Source: Tachypleus tridentatus
Taxonomy: Eukaryota > Arthropoda > Merostomata > Xiphosura > Limulidae
Assembly (NCBI RefSeq): GCF_004210375.1
Contig: NC_134834.1
Location: 161,653,290 to 161,717,289, forward strand
Length of the DNA: 64,000 nucleotides
Reading direction: 5' to 3'
Below the pieces are notes generated by a model. It did not search any database, was not told the origin of the DNA, and was given only the letters and a program-made list of their open reading frames with translations. The position numbers and the translations under genes were made by a program. Shown one piece after another: positions 44,089 through 55,010 of the stretch; positions within the stretch are counted from its first letter, which is position 1; every line of letters starts with the position of its first letter.

Positions 44089-46465
44089 TGTTTCAGGAAC
44101 TTCAGATGTCTTTGAAAATACCAATAAAAATGAAACAAACAACCCAAACTAATCAAAAACCATGTGATCACTTAATTCTTGTAATATACAAGTAATCACA
44201 CTAAATAATTGAAACAATTTTTTTTTATTAATCTTAGGTGGCTAAAGTAACTAGGCTTGTAAGGCATTGAACCCATATTTTACAGTTATGCACAATGAAC
44301 CCAAGATTGTGTGAATCTACTAGAATATAGTTGTGAATACACAATTTTATGACCAGTTTTGCTAAATATACAAAAATTATACTTGCATAAAGACTCTGGG
44401 GCATCTAAGCATAATGCACATATCTAGTCTAGGCCAAGTTGTAACATTATGTAACAATACTGTTTATAGTACTAAGACAATGGTATGCATTTCAATATTT
44501 TCAAAACAGTCTTAAAAATGGTATTTATTAGAAGTCTAGACCAACCTATTTTTTTCACGCGTTCACTGTCATTTTGTATAATCATGAAGAGGTATTACTT
44601 TTGAATCTTCCCAAAGTTTACGAGTTTCAAGCACCTAATGAAACAAAACATGTGCCTTTCTTGTGGATCTAAAAATAAATCTGGTACTGGGAATGCTGTT
44701 TATAAATGTGGCTTTAAGTGTTAGTAACTTTGAAAACACTAAATTATAATAACAATGAGTTTCAATCCCAACATAGATGGGGGCGTTATAATGTTACGGT
44801 CAATCCCATTATTCGTTGGTAAAAGAATAGCCCAAGAGTTGAAGGTGGGTGGTGGTGACTAGCTGCCTTCCCTCTGGTCTTACACCACTAAATTAGGGAC
44901 GGCTAGCACAGATAGACCTCGAGTAGCTTTGTGCGAAATTCAAAAAAAACAAAAACAAACATTTATACAAGGAGTTTTAAATTAAAAATAATAACCAAAC
45001 TAAACAAAACTAGTGCAAACATATTTTAAAGAAATCAAAAGCAGGCGATATATTTCATAAATGTTTCACTATTATCCATAAACAGATTTTATTTTTATAC
45101 AGAATAAAAGCAATTCTCATATCATACACTTAAATAACTTCTGTTGCATAAAAATCATACAATGTTTCATTTTCGTATAAAGGAAAATGAGTTAACAGAT
45201 AACTAATTAATCCATTAGTTTTGAATATGCTTTCATCTGATGGGGTAATATTAGAATTTCATACACAAATATACATAAAACAATGTGATGCCTTCTTCTT
45301 TCATTGTGATAATAGCTGAATTTCTTCATAGGTAAAATATATGTTTATATGAAATAATTTTATAGTTATAAAAAAACTGCTTTATGGAAATAATTAAGAC
45401 TGATCATGTTACCTCCTTCTTCCAAATCAGCAATTTCCTCAAACTGAATCCAGTCCTTAAAACAAACAAAAACAAAATTATTAGATTGTATTCCTACTAA
45501 GTAGTTTTCAGCAATTAATCTTTAAAAGTGCATCAGATAATAACTTTCTCCATGTACACAGTGAGTACAATAGTTCTGTGGTAAGAAGGATCTATTGGTT
45601 AAAAACAGGTGAAACATCAGGTGCACTAAATAACAACAAATTTTGTCTGTATAAAATGTCAAGTTATAGCTAACATTATCACCACAAACAATAATGATGA
45701 ATAACAGATCTATACATAAATTTTGAAACAATTTTATTATAAAGTTTAAAAATACATTGCTGAAAAGTCATTTGTATAGATTTGTTTGTATGTATTCAAA
45801 AGGTTTTAGCAATAGAAGTAATTTGGTTGATCTTGAACTAAACCATTTAGAAACATACTTTTACTGGGTCTTTCAGGATTTGATGTATTTACAGTTCAAA
45901 GCAAAGAAAGCCTCAAAAGATTAATTTGTTAAATAATATATACTCAACCTTTAGGGCTTTTATAATCTGCCACAATTGAGGACAATTACTTTTTTAAACT
46001 TACCACTAAAATTAATGATTCCAAATGTAATTAAATGTTTATAATGTACTTACCTCTACATCATAAAACCACTTCCTAGAAAATGCTTTCTTCACTCCAT
46101 CTTTCTCCCTTCTATTAACTCGAAAGTGCCAATCAAGATGCCTACTATACTTTTCATGTTGGTCCTCAGTAAACCATAAACCACATGAAGCACATTGTGT
46201 TCCTTTATGTAAACTGCTAATCACACCTGGGTAATAACAAAAAGCATACCAACTTGATTTTCACTAATATGTTTAAGAAATAATTTACCCCTTAAGTAAA
46301 TAATAACAAGCACATGTCAAGGTCACTCTGTCTTTCCAAAGCTCAATCATATTATTTAACCTTACCATAATTACAACTCATTTTTGTTTACATACTAATA
46401 AAATAACTTTTGAAAATCTATCTTAAAGTCATCCCTCAAGTCCCCCATGTAATTTCAGTTTTTTC
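44089..46465 (-). pseudogene. PCF11 3' duplicate, copy A
   Basis: Segmental copy of the region 58630-63210. It keeps the first 21 nt of the terminal exon (44089-44109, with acceptor), the 43-nt exon (45413-45455) and the 173-nt zinc-finger exon (46054-46226) with intact GT/AG sites and open frame. The exons corresponding to 59447-59482, 59789-59881 and 60201-60301 are gone: one by a deletion near 44500-44530, the others where a SINE stands at 44777-44956. One residue of the finger is changed (CGLRF to CGLWF, a CpG-type change). The remaining exons cannot join in frame, so it is a pseudogene. Confidence 0.88.
44777..44956 (+). repeat. tRNA-derived SINE, family 1, truncated, at a deletion junction
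   Basis: Only the 3' part (GGGGGCGTTATAATG.. to AAATTCAAAAAAAAC) is present. It joins sequence equivalent to 59770 on its left with sequence equivalent to about 61735 on its right. Confidence 0.88.
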
Positions 46466-48810
46466 ATGTGTACTACTGAAATAGTAATTTTAACAACAAA
46501 TCTGAGTTTAGTGATTGGTTGTTTTGGCAAAAAGGGTCATTTTGAAAAGCACACAGATAGTGCATTTTTGTACTCCAATAATATTAAAATATAATTTTGT
46601 TAAAAATTTTTGAAAAATATCCTTGGTATTTCCATTGAAAAACAAATTTTTCACAAACATGAGAAAAACTCCAAAATTAAACATGATAAGTCTGATTATA
46701 GTCATCACAATGAGAAACTCAAGAATGAAGCATTTTATGAAAACACTATATTACATCCAAAGTATGAAAAGGCAAATTTCACTTATCAAGAACCAACTAA
46801 AGTTAAATACGAATTAAATTTTATGAAAATGCCCTTTTTTCGATCACATGTATCAACTTCCTTTTCTTTAGAAGTGAAGTTGAAACAAAAATAGCAGTAA
46901 TTTTTAACAACAAATCAGAACTTAATTACTAGGAATTATATTTTGAGAATCACACAGCAAGTTCACCTTTATACTCCAATAACAGGAAAATAAAATGTTT
47001 ACAAAATTTGTGAAAAATAAACTGTTGGTATTTTTAATGAAAAATCAATTTTTCTCAAACACACCACAAAAATCGAATATTAAGTGTATAATCTCTGGTT
47101 ATTTCATTACAATGAAAAACTAAAGAATGAAGCATTGGGACTTTTGGATGTAATACAATACTTTTCATTAAAGTTAGAATAAGCAATTTTCAAGTATCCA
47201 AAATAAAACAGTTAAAAATGTACTAAATTGTGTAACAAATTCATCATAGCATTTTATATTTAAGAAGCTTTATGAAAATCTTTTTATTCAAAGTCTTCCA
47301 TCAACTCTTTCTTTTAGAAGTGTAGTAAAATTGAAAATAGAGGGAATTTTAGTGAAAATTATTGCTTAGTTAATGACAGTTTGAGCAAAAAGTTTCATTT
47401 GAAAATCATATATTGAGTGCATCTTGCTGTTTCAGTAATAAGAGAATAAACTTTTTTTACAAAACTTTTGAGAAAAATCAAAGGTTTAGTTTTTGTTAAT
47501 GAAAAAAAAAATTGTGTAATGTAAAATCACTCCTTATCAGACTTCCATAATTTTTTACTGAATCTTAAGATTGAAACATTTTCACTTTAATGAATAAATT
47601 TTATATTACTCCAAACATTAGAAATGCAAATTTTGACTATCTAAAAAATAAATAAAGCAATAATTAGTTGTAGCAACAACAGTCTAGATACATGAATAAT
47701 GAATGAAAAATTATTGTTTTTCAAGTGCTTGTATTAACTTTCTTATCAAAAATAGTGTGGTAAACTTGAAAATGGCTGGGATTTTAACAAGTCAAAGCTC
47801 ACTGACTGGGTGGTTTGGGCAAAAAAGTTTCATTTCAAAAACACACATCAAGATAATCTTTATAGTATGATTATAATTAAGCATTATATTTCCAACTATC
47901 TTCAATACTTAGAGAAACTCAAGGATAAAATGATAGGACTTTCATGAAAGGTACTGTATTAAATTCAAAGTTAGAAAAAAGTAAATTTCACTTGCCCAGA
48001 ATAAATCAAGGTTTAAGATGGACAACATTTTGTGAAAAAGCCACAACTACAATGTTTTACATTCAGGAATTTTGAAAGCCCATTTTTTTCTAGCACTTGT
48101 ATTAAATTTGTTTTCTTTAGAAGTGTAATAAAATTGATAAGAGCTGGAATTTTCACAAATAATCAAAACTGAAGTATCCAGAGTGTTTTGGCCTGAAGTG
48201 ATCATTTTTAATAAACATACATCCAGAGCATATTTCTAGTACAACAGTGTAAATGAAACATTCATGGTTTAAACTTGGCAGCTTTAAAAACTTTTTTGAA
48301 ACACAATAACTTGCAAATTTTAAACTAAATTAAGTGTGAAATATCCAGTTAACTTTATTTTGTTGAATAATTGGAGAAGTAATATTTTAATGGAAATTGT
48401 AAAATTATACAAATTTATCTTACAAAGAAAAAAACCAAAGTTAATGATTAACTAAATTTGTAAAATGCAGCAATAACAATTTAGATTTAGGAATATTAAG
48501 TGAAAATTACACTTTCTAAAGTGCTTCTATTAACTTCCTTTTCTTGAGGTGTAGTAAAAATTGGAAATTTTAATGAAAATTTCTGTTTAGTTGATGAAGG
48601 TTTCAGCAAAAAAAGTTTCATTTTGAAAATCATATATTACGTGCATCTTTCTGATTCAATAACAAGATAATAAATTTTTTATTACAAACTCTTTGAAAAA
48701 TACCAAAGGTTCAGCTTTTGTGGTTTTAATGAGAAAACTTGTTTTAAAACAAGCTAAAAAGTGTGTAATTTAAAGCAAAATTCAAAGTGAAATCTCTTAC
48801 TATCTGATCC
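46466..48810. repeat. diverged tandem repeat array (~420-bp unit), block 2
   Basis: About 5-6 units. The landmark GAGAAACTCAAGAATGAAGC recurs near 46703, 47120 and 47920, with weaker forms near 47570 and 48365, at intervals of roughly 350-450 bp. The junctions with the PCF11 copies on both sides resemble those of blocks 1 and 3. Confidence 0.75.
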
Positions 48811-49639
48811 TGAAAATGAGTTAGCAGATAACTGATAGATTTGGAAAATCCATTAGTTTTGAATATGCTTTCATCTGATGCAGTAATATTAAAATTTACT
48901 GACTAATATACATAATACAATGTGATGCCTTCCCCTCTTATAGTGATAATAGCTGAATTTCTTCATAGGTAAAATACAAGTTTGTATGAAATAATTTTAT
49001 AGTTACAAAAAAAACTTTGCTTTATGGAAATAATTAAGACTGATCATGTTACCTCCTTCTTCCAAATCAGCAATTTCCTCAAACTGAATCCAGTCCTTAA
49101 AACAAAATTATTAGATTGTATACCTACTAAGTAGTTTTCAGCAATTAATCTTTAAAAGTGCATCAGATAATAACTTTCTCCATGTACACAGTGAGTACAA
49201 TAGTTCTGTGGTAAGAAGGATCTATTGGTTAAAAAACAGGTAAAACATCAGTTACACTAATAACTAAAACAAATATTTTGTCTGTATAAAACATCAAGTT
49301 ATAGCACTAGTTTTTACAGCTAACATTATCACCACAAACAATAATGATGAATGTAACAGATCTATACATAAATTTTGAAACAATGTTATTATAAAGTTTA
49401 AAAATACATTGCTGAAAAGTCATTTGTATAGATTTGTTTTTATGTATTCAAAAGGTTTTAGCAATAAAAGTAATTTGGTTGATCTTGAACTAAACCATTT
49501 AGAAACATACTTTCACTGGGTCTTTCAGGATTTGATGTATTTACAGTTCAAAGCAAAGGAAGCCTCAAAAGATTTATTTGTTAAATGATATATACTCACG
49601 TAACCTTTAGAACTTTTAATCAGTGATGTCGATAAAACC

Positions 49640-50275
49640 CACTTTTAGAGAAAATATATATATGTAAAAACGGCTCGTTTCGATTGAGAAAATATTTTAC
49701 GTAGAGGAGCGAATAACGTTTCGACCTTCTCAGTCATCTTCAGGTTCACAAAGAAAGAAAGAGGTAACTGACCGGAAGCTGACCACATATTTGAAAGTGG
49801 TTGTGTAACTGAGTGTCGGAATGTAGAGGGCAGTGTTAGATGTTTGAATATATTATTTTGTGTTCTTTATTAGAAGTCGTGGCAGTTATCACATTGTATT
49901 TTATAAATAATGTTAGTGTCAGTGTAGTTTTTACATAGTATAGACCTCAGTTTTGTCCCTGGTTTTTTAATGAATTTGGTCACAACTGGAATGTAATATT
50001 TTGTATAGAGTTAATGTGATTGAAAAAATTAAGTATGTGTTCTGTAGATCTGAATCCCGCAATCGTGTCATCTACATATCTGTACTAGTATAGTGGTGGA
50101 TGTAATGCTGTGTTAGTTGCTTGTGTTTCAACTTGTGTCATAAAAATATTGGCTAGAACTAGTGATACTGGGTTGCCCATGCTTAGGCCATTTGTTTGTA
50201 TATAGTTGTGGTTGTTGACCATGAAGTTTGTCTTCATCATGGTGAATTCTTTATTTCTACCTACGTAAAACCGAC
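49640..50275 (-). pseudogene. Penelope-like RT, C-terminal half (left arm)
   Basis: From 50275 downwards: NGLSMGNPVSLVLANIF, then after a stop YRYVDDTIAGF, the catalytic RT block. An internal deletion then leads to KNQG-type and IIYK-type sequence just before the endonuclease, which is missing apart from its first residues. Inactive. Confidence 0.82.
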
Positions 50276-50283
50276 TCACGCAC

Positions 50284-51232
50284 ACAACAAATATACGGCA
50301 TCCCCAAACCTCATAAACCAGTTTGTCTATTACGACCAATAATGTCCACATATGAATCGTTTAATAATAATCTTGATAAATACATAGCATGGGCATTTTC
50401 CAAATATGTAGCATCAGCCAGCTCATTCATCAAAGACTCTTTTAATTTCAAGTCTAATCTAAATCTACTTAATCATAAAGTCTTAATGGCCAGTTTCGAT
50501 GTTATATCCCTCTTTACAGAAGTTCCAATCACTGAAGCCTGCAAGATAGCTTAGAACTCTATATCCGAGACCCTAATAAAACTGTAGACATTCCCAGAAA
50601 CCAATTAGCAACCCTCATCGTTCATACTGGGCTACACATTCCTTGGGACTCAGCACATGAAACAAAACAAAAACTCAACATACTAAGAAACCAAATAAAC
50701 GCAGCCATAAATGCAACTATGCTCACCAGATAAAACAAACGATGAATTAGACAAAATAAAACAATACTTCATCAACATCAATAAGTTTCCTCCACAAACT
50801 GTAGAAAACATCATACGCACACACCTAGACAGAAAGCAAAATCAATCAACAAAAGTAAATATATCTTACGAATCAAAAAATCACGAAACCATATACTGCT
50901 GCATACCATATATTTCCGAGATCAGCAGACAAATAGCCAACATTTGGCAAAAACTAGTAACAAAATATGACATTCCAGTTATGACCAAATTTATTCAAAA
51001 ACCAGGCACAAAACTGAGATATATACTATGGAAAAACTACACTGACAAACACCACACCAACATTATTTATAAAATACAATGTGATAACTTCCACGACTTC
51101 TATATTGGAGAAACAAGTAGAAAAATGGAAACCAGATTCAAAGAACATAAAAAGTCATCATCACACGTTTTCGAACACTGCAAGTCAAATAAACACAACA
51201 TAACCATAGAAAACACTCAAATACTAAATTAA
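50284..51232 (+). pseudogene. Penelope-like RT N-terminal part plus GIY-YIG endonuclease (right arm)
   Basis: 50284-50554 gives GIPKPHKPVCLLRPIMSTYE and ASFDVISLFTEVP, the first RT blocks, then a stop. 50711-51232 is an open stretch of 173 codons. It contains the pre-endonuclease region and IIYKIQCDNFHDFYIGETSR, the GIY-YIG-type signature with the following RF.EH, as in endonuclease-bearing Penelope-like elements. The RT centre (the YVDD region) is absent from this arm. Confidence 0.85.
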
Positions 51233-52382
51233 AAAACAAACGCAAAATTAAAGAATCTTTATTTATTCAATAACTTAAACCCAAAATAAACAAATACAAA
51301 GGAACACCTTTATACCTCTATTAAAAATAATATAAAATTATATATTCAAACATCTAACACCGCCCTCTACATTCTGACACTCAGTTACACAATCTCTTTC
51401 TAACATGTGGACAGCTTCCGGCCAGTTACCTCTTTCTTTTTTTGTGAAGCTGACGATGACCGAAGAAGGTCGAAACGTTGTTCGCTCCTCTACGTAAAAT
51501 ATTTTTTCAACCGACACGAGCAGTTTTTACATATATACTTTATAACTTTTAACTTTAGTTGAGAACAATTAGTTTTTTAAACTCACCACTAAAATTAACT
51601 ATTCCAAATGTAATTAAATGTTTCTAATGTACTTACCTCTACATCATAAAACCACTTTCTAGAAAATGCTTTCTTCACTCCATCTTTCTCCCTTCTATTA
51701 ACTCGAAAGTGCCAATCAAGATGTCTACTATACTTTTCATGCTGGTCCTCAGTAAACCGTAAACCACATTGTGTTCCTTTATGTAAACTGCTAATCACAC
51801 CTGGGTAATAACAAAAAGCATACCAACTTGATTTTCACTAATGTTTTTAAGAAATAATTTACCCCTTAAGTAAATGATAACAAGCACATGTCAAGGTCAC
51901 ACTGTCTTTCCAAAGCTCAATCATATTATTTAACCTTACCATAATTACAACTCATTTTTATTTTCATATTAATAAAATAACTTTTGAAAATCTGTCTTAA
52001 AATCATCTCTCAAGTCCCCACATAATTAGTTTTTTCATGTCTACGACTGAAATAGTAATTTTAACAAAAAATCTGAGTTTAGTGATTGGTTGTTTTGGCA
52101 AAAAGGGTCATTTTGAAAAGCACACAGAAAGTGCATTTTTTGTACTCAATAAATGCCATTAAAGTTTCAGAAACTTTTTGAAAAATATCCAAGGAATAGC
52201 GTTGGTATTTTTAATGAAAACCCATTATTTTCAAACACGCCCAAAAATTTCAAAATTAAACCTGAAATATATATCTAAATACTTTCACTACAATTAGAAA
52301 CTCAAGAATGAAGCGTTAGGGGTTTTTAATGAGAAATATATTATATTACATTCAAAGGTATAAAAAAGCGTATTTCACTTCT

Positions 52383-53105
52383 GTACTTTCAAGTCCGCTT
52401 TTATGGGTACCAAAACTTTTTCTAATAAAGCAACGTTTCAACCTTCCTATATCATCTCCATATTAACAAAGAAATATTTAAATCTTAGAGACGAGAGTAA
52501 ACGGGTACAGGATAGTAGGGGGCGTTTCAGTTAAATGTTAGTTTATTAATTAGTACAGGTATCAAGGTGTTCCTTTATACTGGTTCAATTTTAGTTTAGT
52601 TATTGTATAACAAGGACTTCCTTGATTTTGCGTTTGTTTGCCTGGTTTTATATTTGTTTCTCTATTTAGTATTTGGGTGCTTTCTATGGTTATATTATGT
52701 TTATTTGATTTGCAGTGTTCAAAAACGTGTAAAAGTGTTTTTTTTTTTTGTTGTTCTTCGAATCTGGTTTCCTTTTTTCTTCTTGTTTGTCAGTGTAGTT
52801 TTTACATAGTATGGACTTCAGTTTTTGTACCTGTTTTTTGAATAAGTCTAGTGTTTACTGCAATGTTGTGTTTTGTTATAAGTATTTTACAAATGTTGGT
52901 TATTTTGCGCTGATTTCGGGAATATATTGTATGCAGCAGTAAGCTTTTCTACTTTGTTGTTTCTTGTAATTGATTACTATTTGTTTGTTGTTGACTGTGT
53001 TGTTGATCCAGTTGTGTGTGTATAATTTTTTCAACGGTTTTTGGACGAAATTTGTTGATGTTGATGAAGTGTTGTTTTACTTTGTCGACTTTCTTTTTGT
53101 CAGAA
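52383..53105 (-). mobile_element. second Penelope-like fragment
   Basis: On the - strand it runs from a pre-endonuclease region (DKVKQHFININKF-like, cf. the equivalent at 50735) through broken endonuclease remnants to a 3' end with AACGTT and AGGTTGAAACGTT-like sequence. Long open frames on the opposite strand (52603-53155) are antisense shadows of it. Confidence 0.72.
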
Positions 53106-53330
53106 TTGTAGTAAAATCGAAAATAGCGGGAATTTTACCAACAATTACTAGTTAGTTAATGAAAGTTTCAGAAAAAAAACGTTTCATTTTGAAAAACATA
53201 TATTAAGTGCATCTGTCTGTTTCAGTAATATGAGAATACATTTTTTACGAATTTTTAAAGAAAAATCAAAGGTTTAGTCTTTGTAGTTTTAACGAAAAAA
53301 TTGCCTAACTTAAAATAATATTTGTTTGTT

Positions 53331-53470
53331 TTGGAATTTCGCACAAAGCTACTCGAGGGCTATCTGTGCTAGCCGTCCCTAATTTAGCAGTGCAAGACTA
53401 GAGGGAAGGCAGCTAGTCATCACCACCCACCGCCAGCTCTTGAGTTACTCTTTTACCAACGAATAGTAGG
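53331..53470 (-). repeat. SINE family 1, 3' part, left arm of an inverted pair
   Basis: Tail and body in reverse, breaking at GAATAGTAGG, where the oppositely oriented copy starts. Confidence 0.88.
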
Positions 53471-53702
53471 ATCTGAGAGTCGCGGGTTCGAATCCCGGTC
53501 GCACCAAACATGCTCGCCCTTTCAGCTGTGGGGGCGTTATAATGTGACGGTCAATTCCACTATTCGTTGATAAAAGAGTAGGCCAAGAGTTGGCGGTGAG
53601 TGGTGATGACTAGCTGCCTTCCCTCTAGTTTTACACTGCTAAAATACGGATGGAAAGCGCAGATAGCCTTCGTGTAACTTTGCGCGAAATTCAAAAAACA
53701 AA
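53471..53702 (+). repeat. SINE family 1, right arm of an inverted pair
   Basis: Begins inside the tRNA-like head (GAGAGTCGCGGGTTCGAATC) and runs to the tail. With the left arm it forms a ~140-bp inverted repeat. Confidence 0.88.
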
Positions 53703-53833
53703 CAAAAATATCAAATAGTCTTGTTATTTTTAATGAAAATCCAGTTTGTGTCAAATACGTTAAACTCCAAAATTAAGCGAGAAATTTCCGATTAACGTCA
53801 TTACTTGGGGAATCTCGGGAATGCAGCGCTAGG

Positions 53834-54102
53834 TTTGTTTGTTTGTTTGTTTGTTTTGAATTTCGCGCTGAGCTACTTGAGGGCTATCTGCGCTAGCCAT
53901 CCCCAATTTAGCAGTGTAAAACTAGAGTGAAGGCAACTAGTCATCACCACCCGCCGCCGATTCTTGGGCTACTCTTTTACCAACGAATAGTGGGATTGTC
54001 ATGGCTTAAATGGGTGAGCGTGTTTGATATAACAAAGGGAGTCGAACCTACGACCCTCACGTTGTGGGTTAAGTGGCCTGATCACCTGGCCATACCGGAC
54101 CT
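53834..54102 (-). repeat. tRNA-derived SINE, family 1, full length with 9-bp duplication
   Basis: Flanked by AGCGCTAGG at 53825-53833 and 54105-54113. It interrupts a satellite unit whose sequence resumes after it. Confidence 0.92.
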
Positions 54103-54346
54103 AAAGCGCTAGGACTTTAATGAAAAATGTTAATTACTTTTAAAGTTAGAAAAAGCAAATTTTATTTTCCATTTATAGCGTATACATTTTTACTCCTATA
54201 ATATGAAAATTACATATTCTCAGACAGTTTTGAAGAAAAACATTACGCCTATAGACTTGAGTTTTGCATGAAAAAATAGTTTTTTTTTTAATTATTCCAA
54301 AAAGTACGTATTGTAAAACAAAGTGGGATGGCCTGTGCGTAATTTT

Positions 54347-54590
54347 GCGACTCGTAATCCGAGGTCGCGGGTTCGCGCCCGCGTCGCCGAGGGGAATTGA
54401 ACCTCCTGATAAACATGCTCGCCCTCCCAGCCGTGGGGGGTATAATGTGACAGTCAATCCCACTATTCGTTGGTAAAGTAGTACGCCTTTAATGAGTTGG
54501 CGGTGGGTGGTGATGACTAGCTGCTTTCCCTCTAGTCTTACACTGCTAAATTAGGGACGGCTAGCGCAGATAGCCCTTAGAGTATTGCAA
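54347..54590 (+). repeat. tRNA-derived SINE, family 1, rearranged head
   Basis: The B-box region is followed by extra sequence (GCCGAGGGGAATTGAACCTC) that looks like a piece of a family 2 head, then a normal body and tail. It is probably a recombinant copy. Confidence 0.8.
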
Positions 54591-54834
54591 ATTCCTCTTT
54601 ATAAGCGTTAAATTCACAAACAAACAAACTTTCGTCTCTACTTACTAACTATATAATTTTCTGACACTGTAGAAGGTTCACTGCAAAATTTAAGTGAAAT
54701 TAATTTGAGTGAATGAAGAAGAGACAGGTGTGGTTAATTTTAACACTAGCATTGAAATTCTTGAATAAACGTTTTTTGTGCTTGTTTCGATCTTATTAAC
54801 ATTATCTTTCTTTACTGTCCCTTGCCTCGATATA

Positions 54835-55010
54835 GCAGCTAGTCATCACCACCCACCGCCAGCTCTTGAGTTACTCTTTTACCAACGAATAGTAGGATTG
54901 ACAGTCACATTATAACGCCCCCACGGCTGGGAGGGCGAGCATGTTTGGCGCGAACCCGCGACCCTCAGATTACAAAGCGCACGCCTTAACGCGCTAGGCC
55001 ATGCCAGGCC
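54835..55010 (-). repeat. tRNA-derived SINE, family 1, 3'-truncated
   Basis: Reverse copy lacking the tail, ending CCATGCCAGGCC. Confidence 0.87.

Larger units (their letters stand above)
49620..51543. mobile_element. Penelope-like retroelement, two oppositely oriented parts, 9-bp target-site duplication
   Basis: AACTTTTAA flanks the insertion at 49611-49619 and 51544-51552. The left part (to about 50275) reads on the - strand and the right part on the + strand. Both ends carry the same terminal sequence (GGTCGAAACGTT, CTCCTCTACGTAAAATATTT), so the insertion has ~130-bp inverted ends. Together the parts hold RT and GIY-YIG endonuclease pieces, both incomplete. Confidence 0.88.
48811..52035 (-). 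pseudogene. PCF11 3' duplicate, copy B, interrupted by a Penelope-like element
   Basis: Keeps the 43-nt exon (49053-49095) and the zinc-finger exon (51637-51800) with splice sites. The finger exon is 164 nt instead of 173: an in-frame 9-nt loss removes three residues including one Cys, so the first CxxC pair is destroyed. The intron between them carries a 1.9-kb Penelope-like insertion. No terminal exon is present. Copies A and B share their right-hand junction into the satellite, so one was probably copied from the other after the first duplication. Confidence 0.88.
52036..54330. repeat. diverged tandem repeat array (~420-bp unit), block 3, with insertions
   Basis: Same unit as blocks 1 and 2, interrupted by a Penelope-like fragment (52383-53105), an inverted SINE pair (53331-53702) and a SINE (53834-54102). 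Confidence 0.7.

Noticed and set aside
43805-46894. Protein-coding tandem repeats in the ~420-bp satellite (open frames of 82-94 codons)
   Set aside because: The open frame changes from unit to unit and stops appear in most units; AT-rich repeats give such frames by chance.
52603-53155. Hydrophobic membrane-protein-like open frames
   Set aside because: They are antisense to a Penelope-like fragment whose - strand translation shows the expected element sequence.
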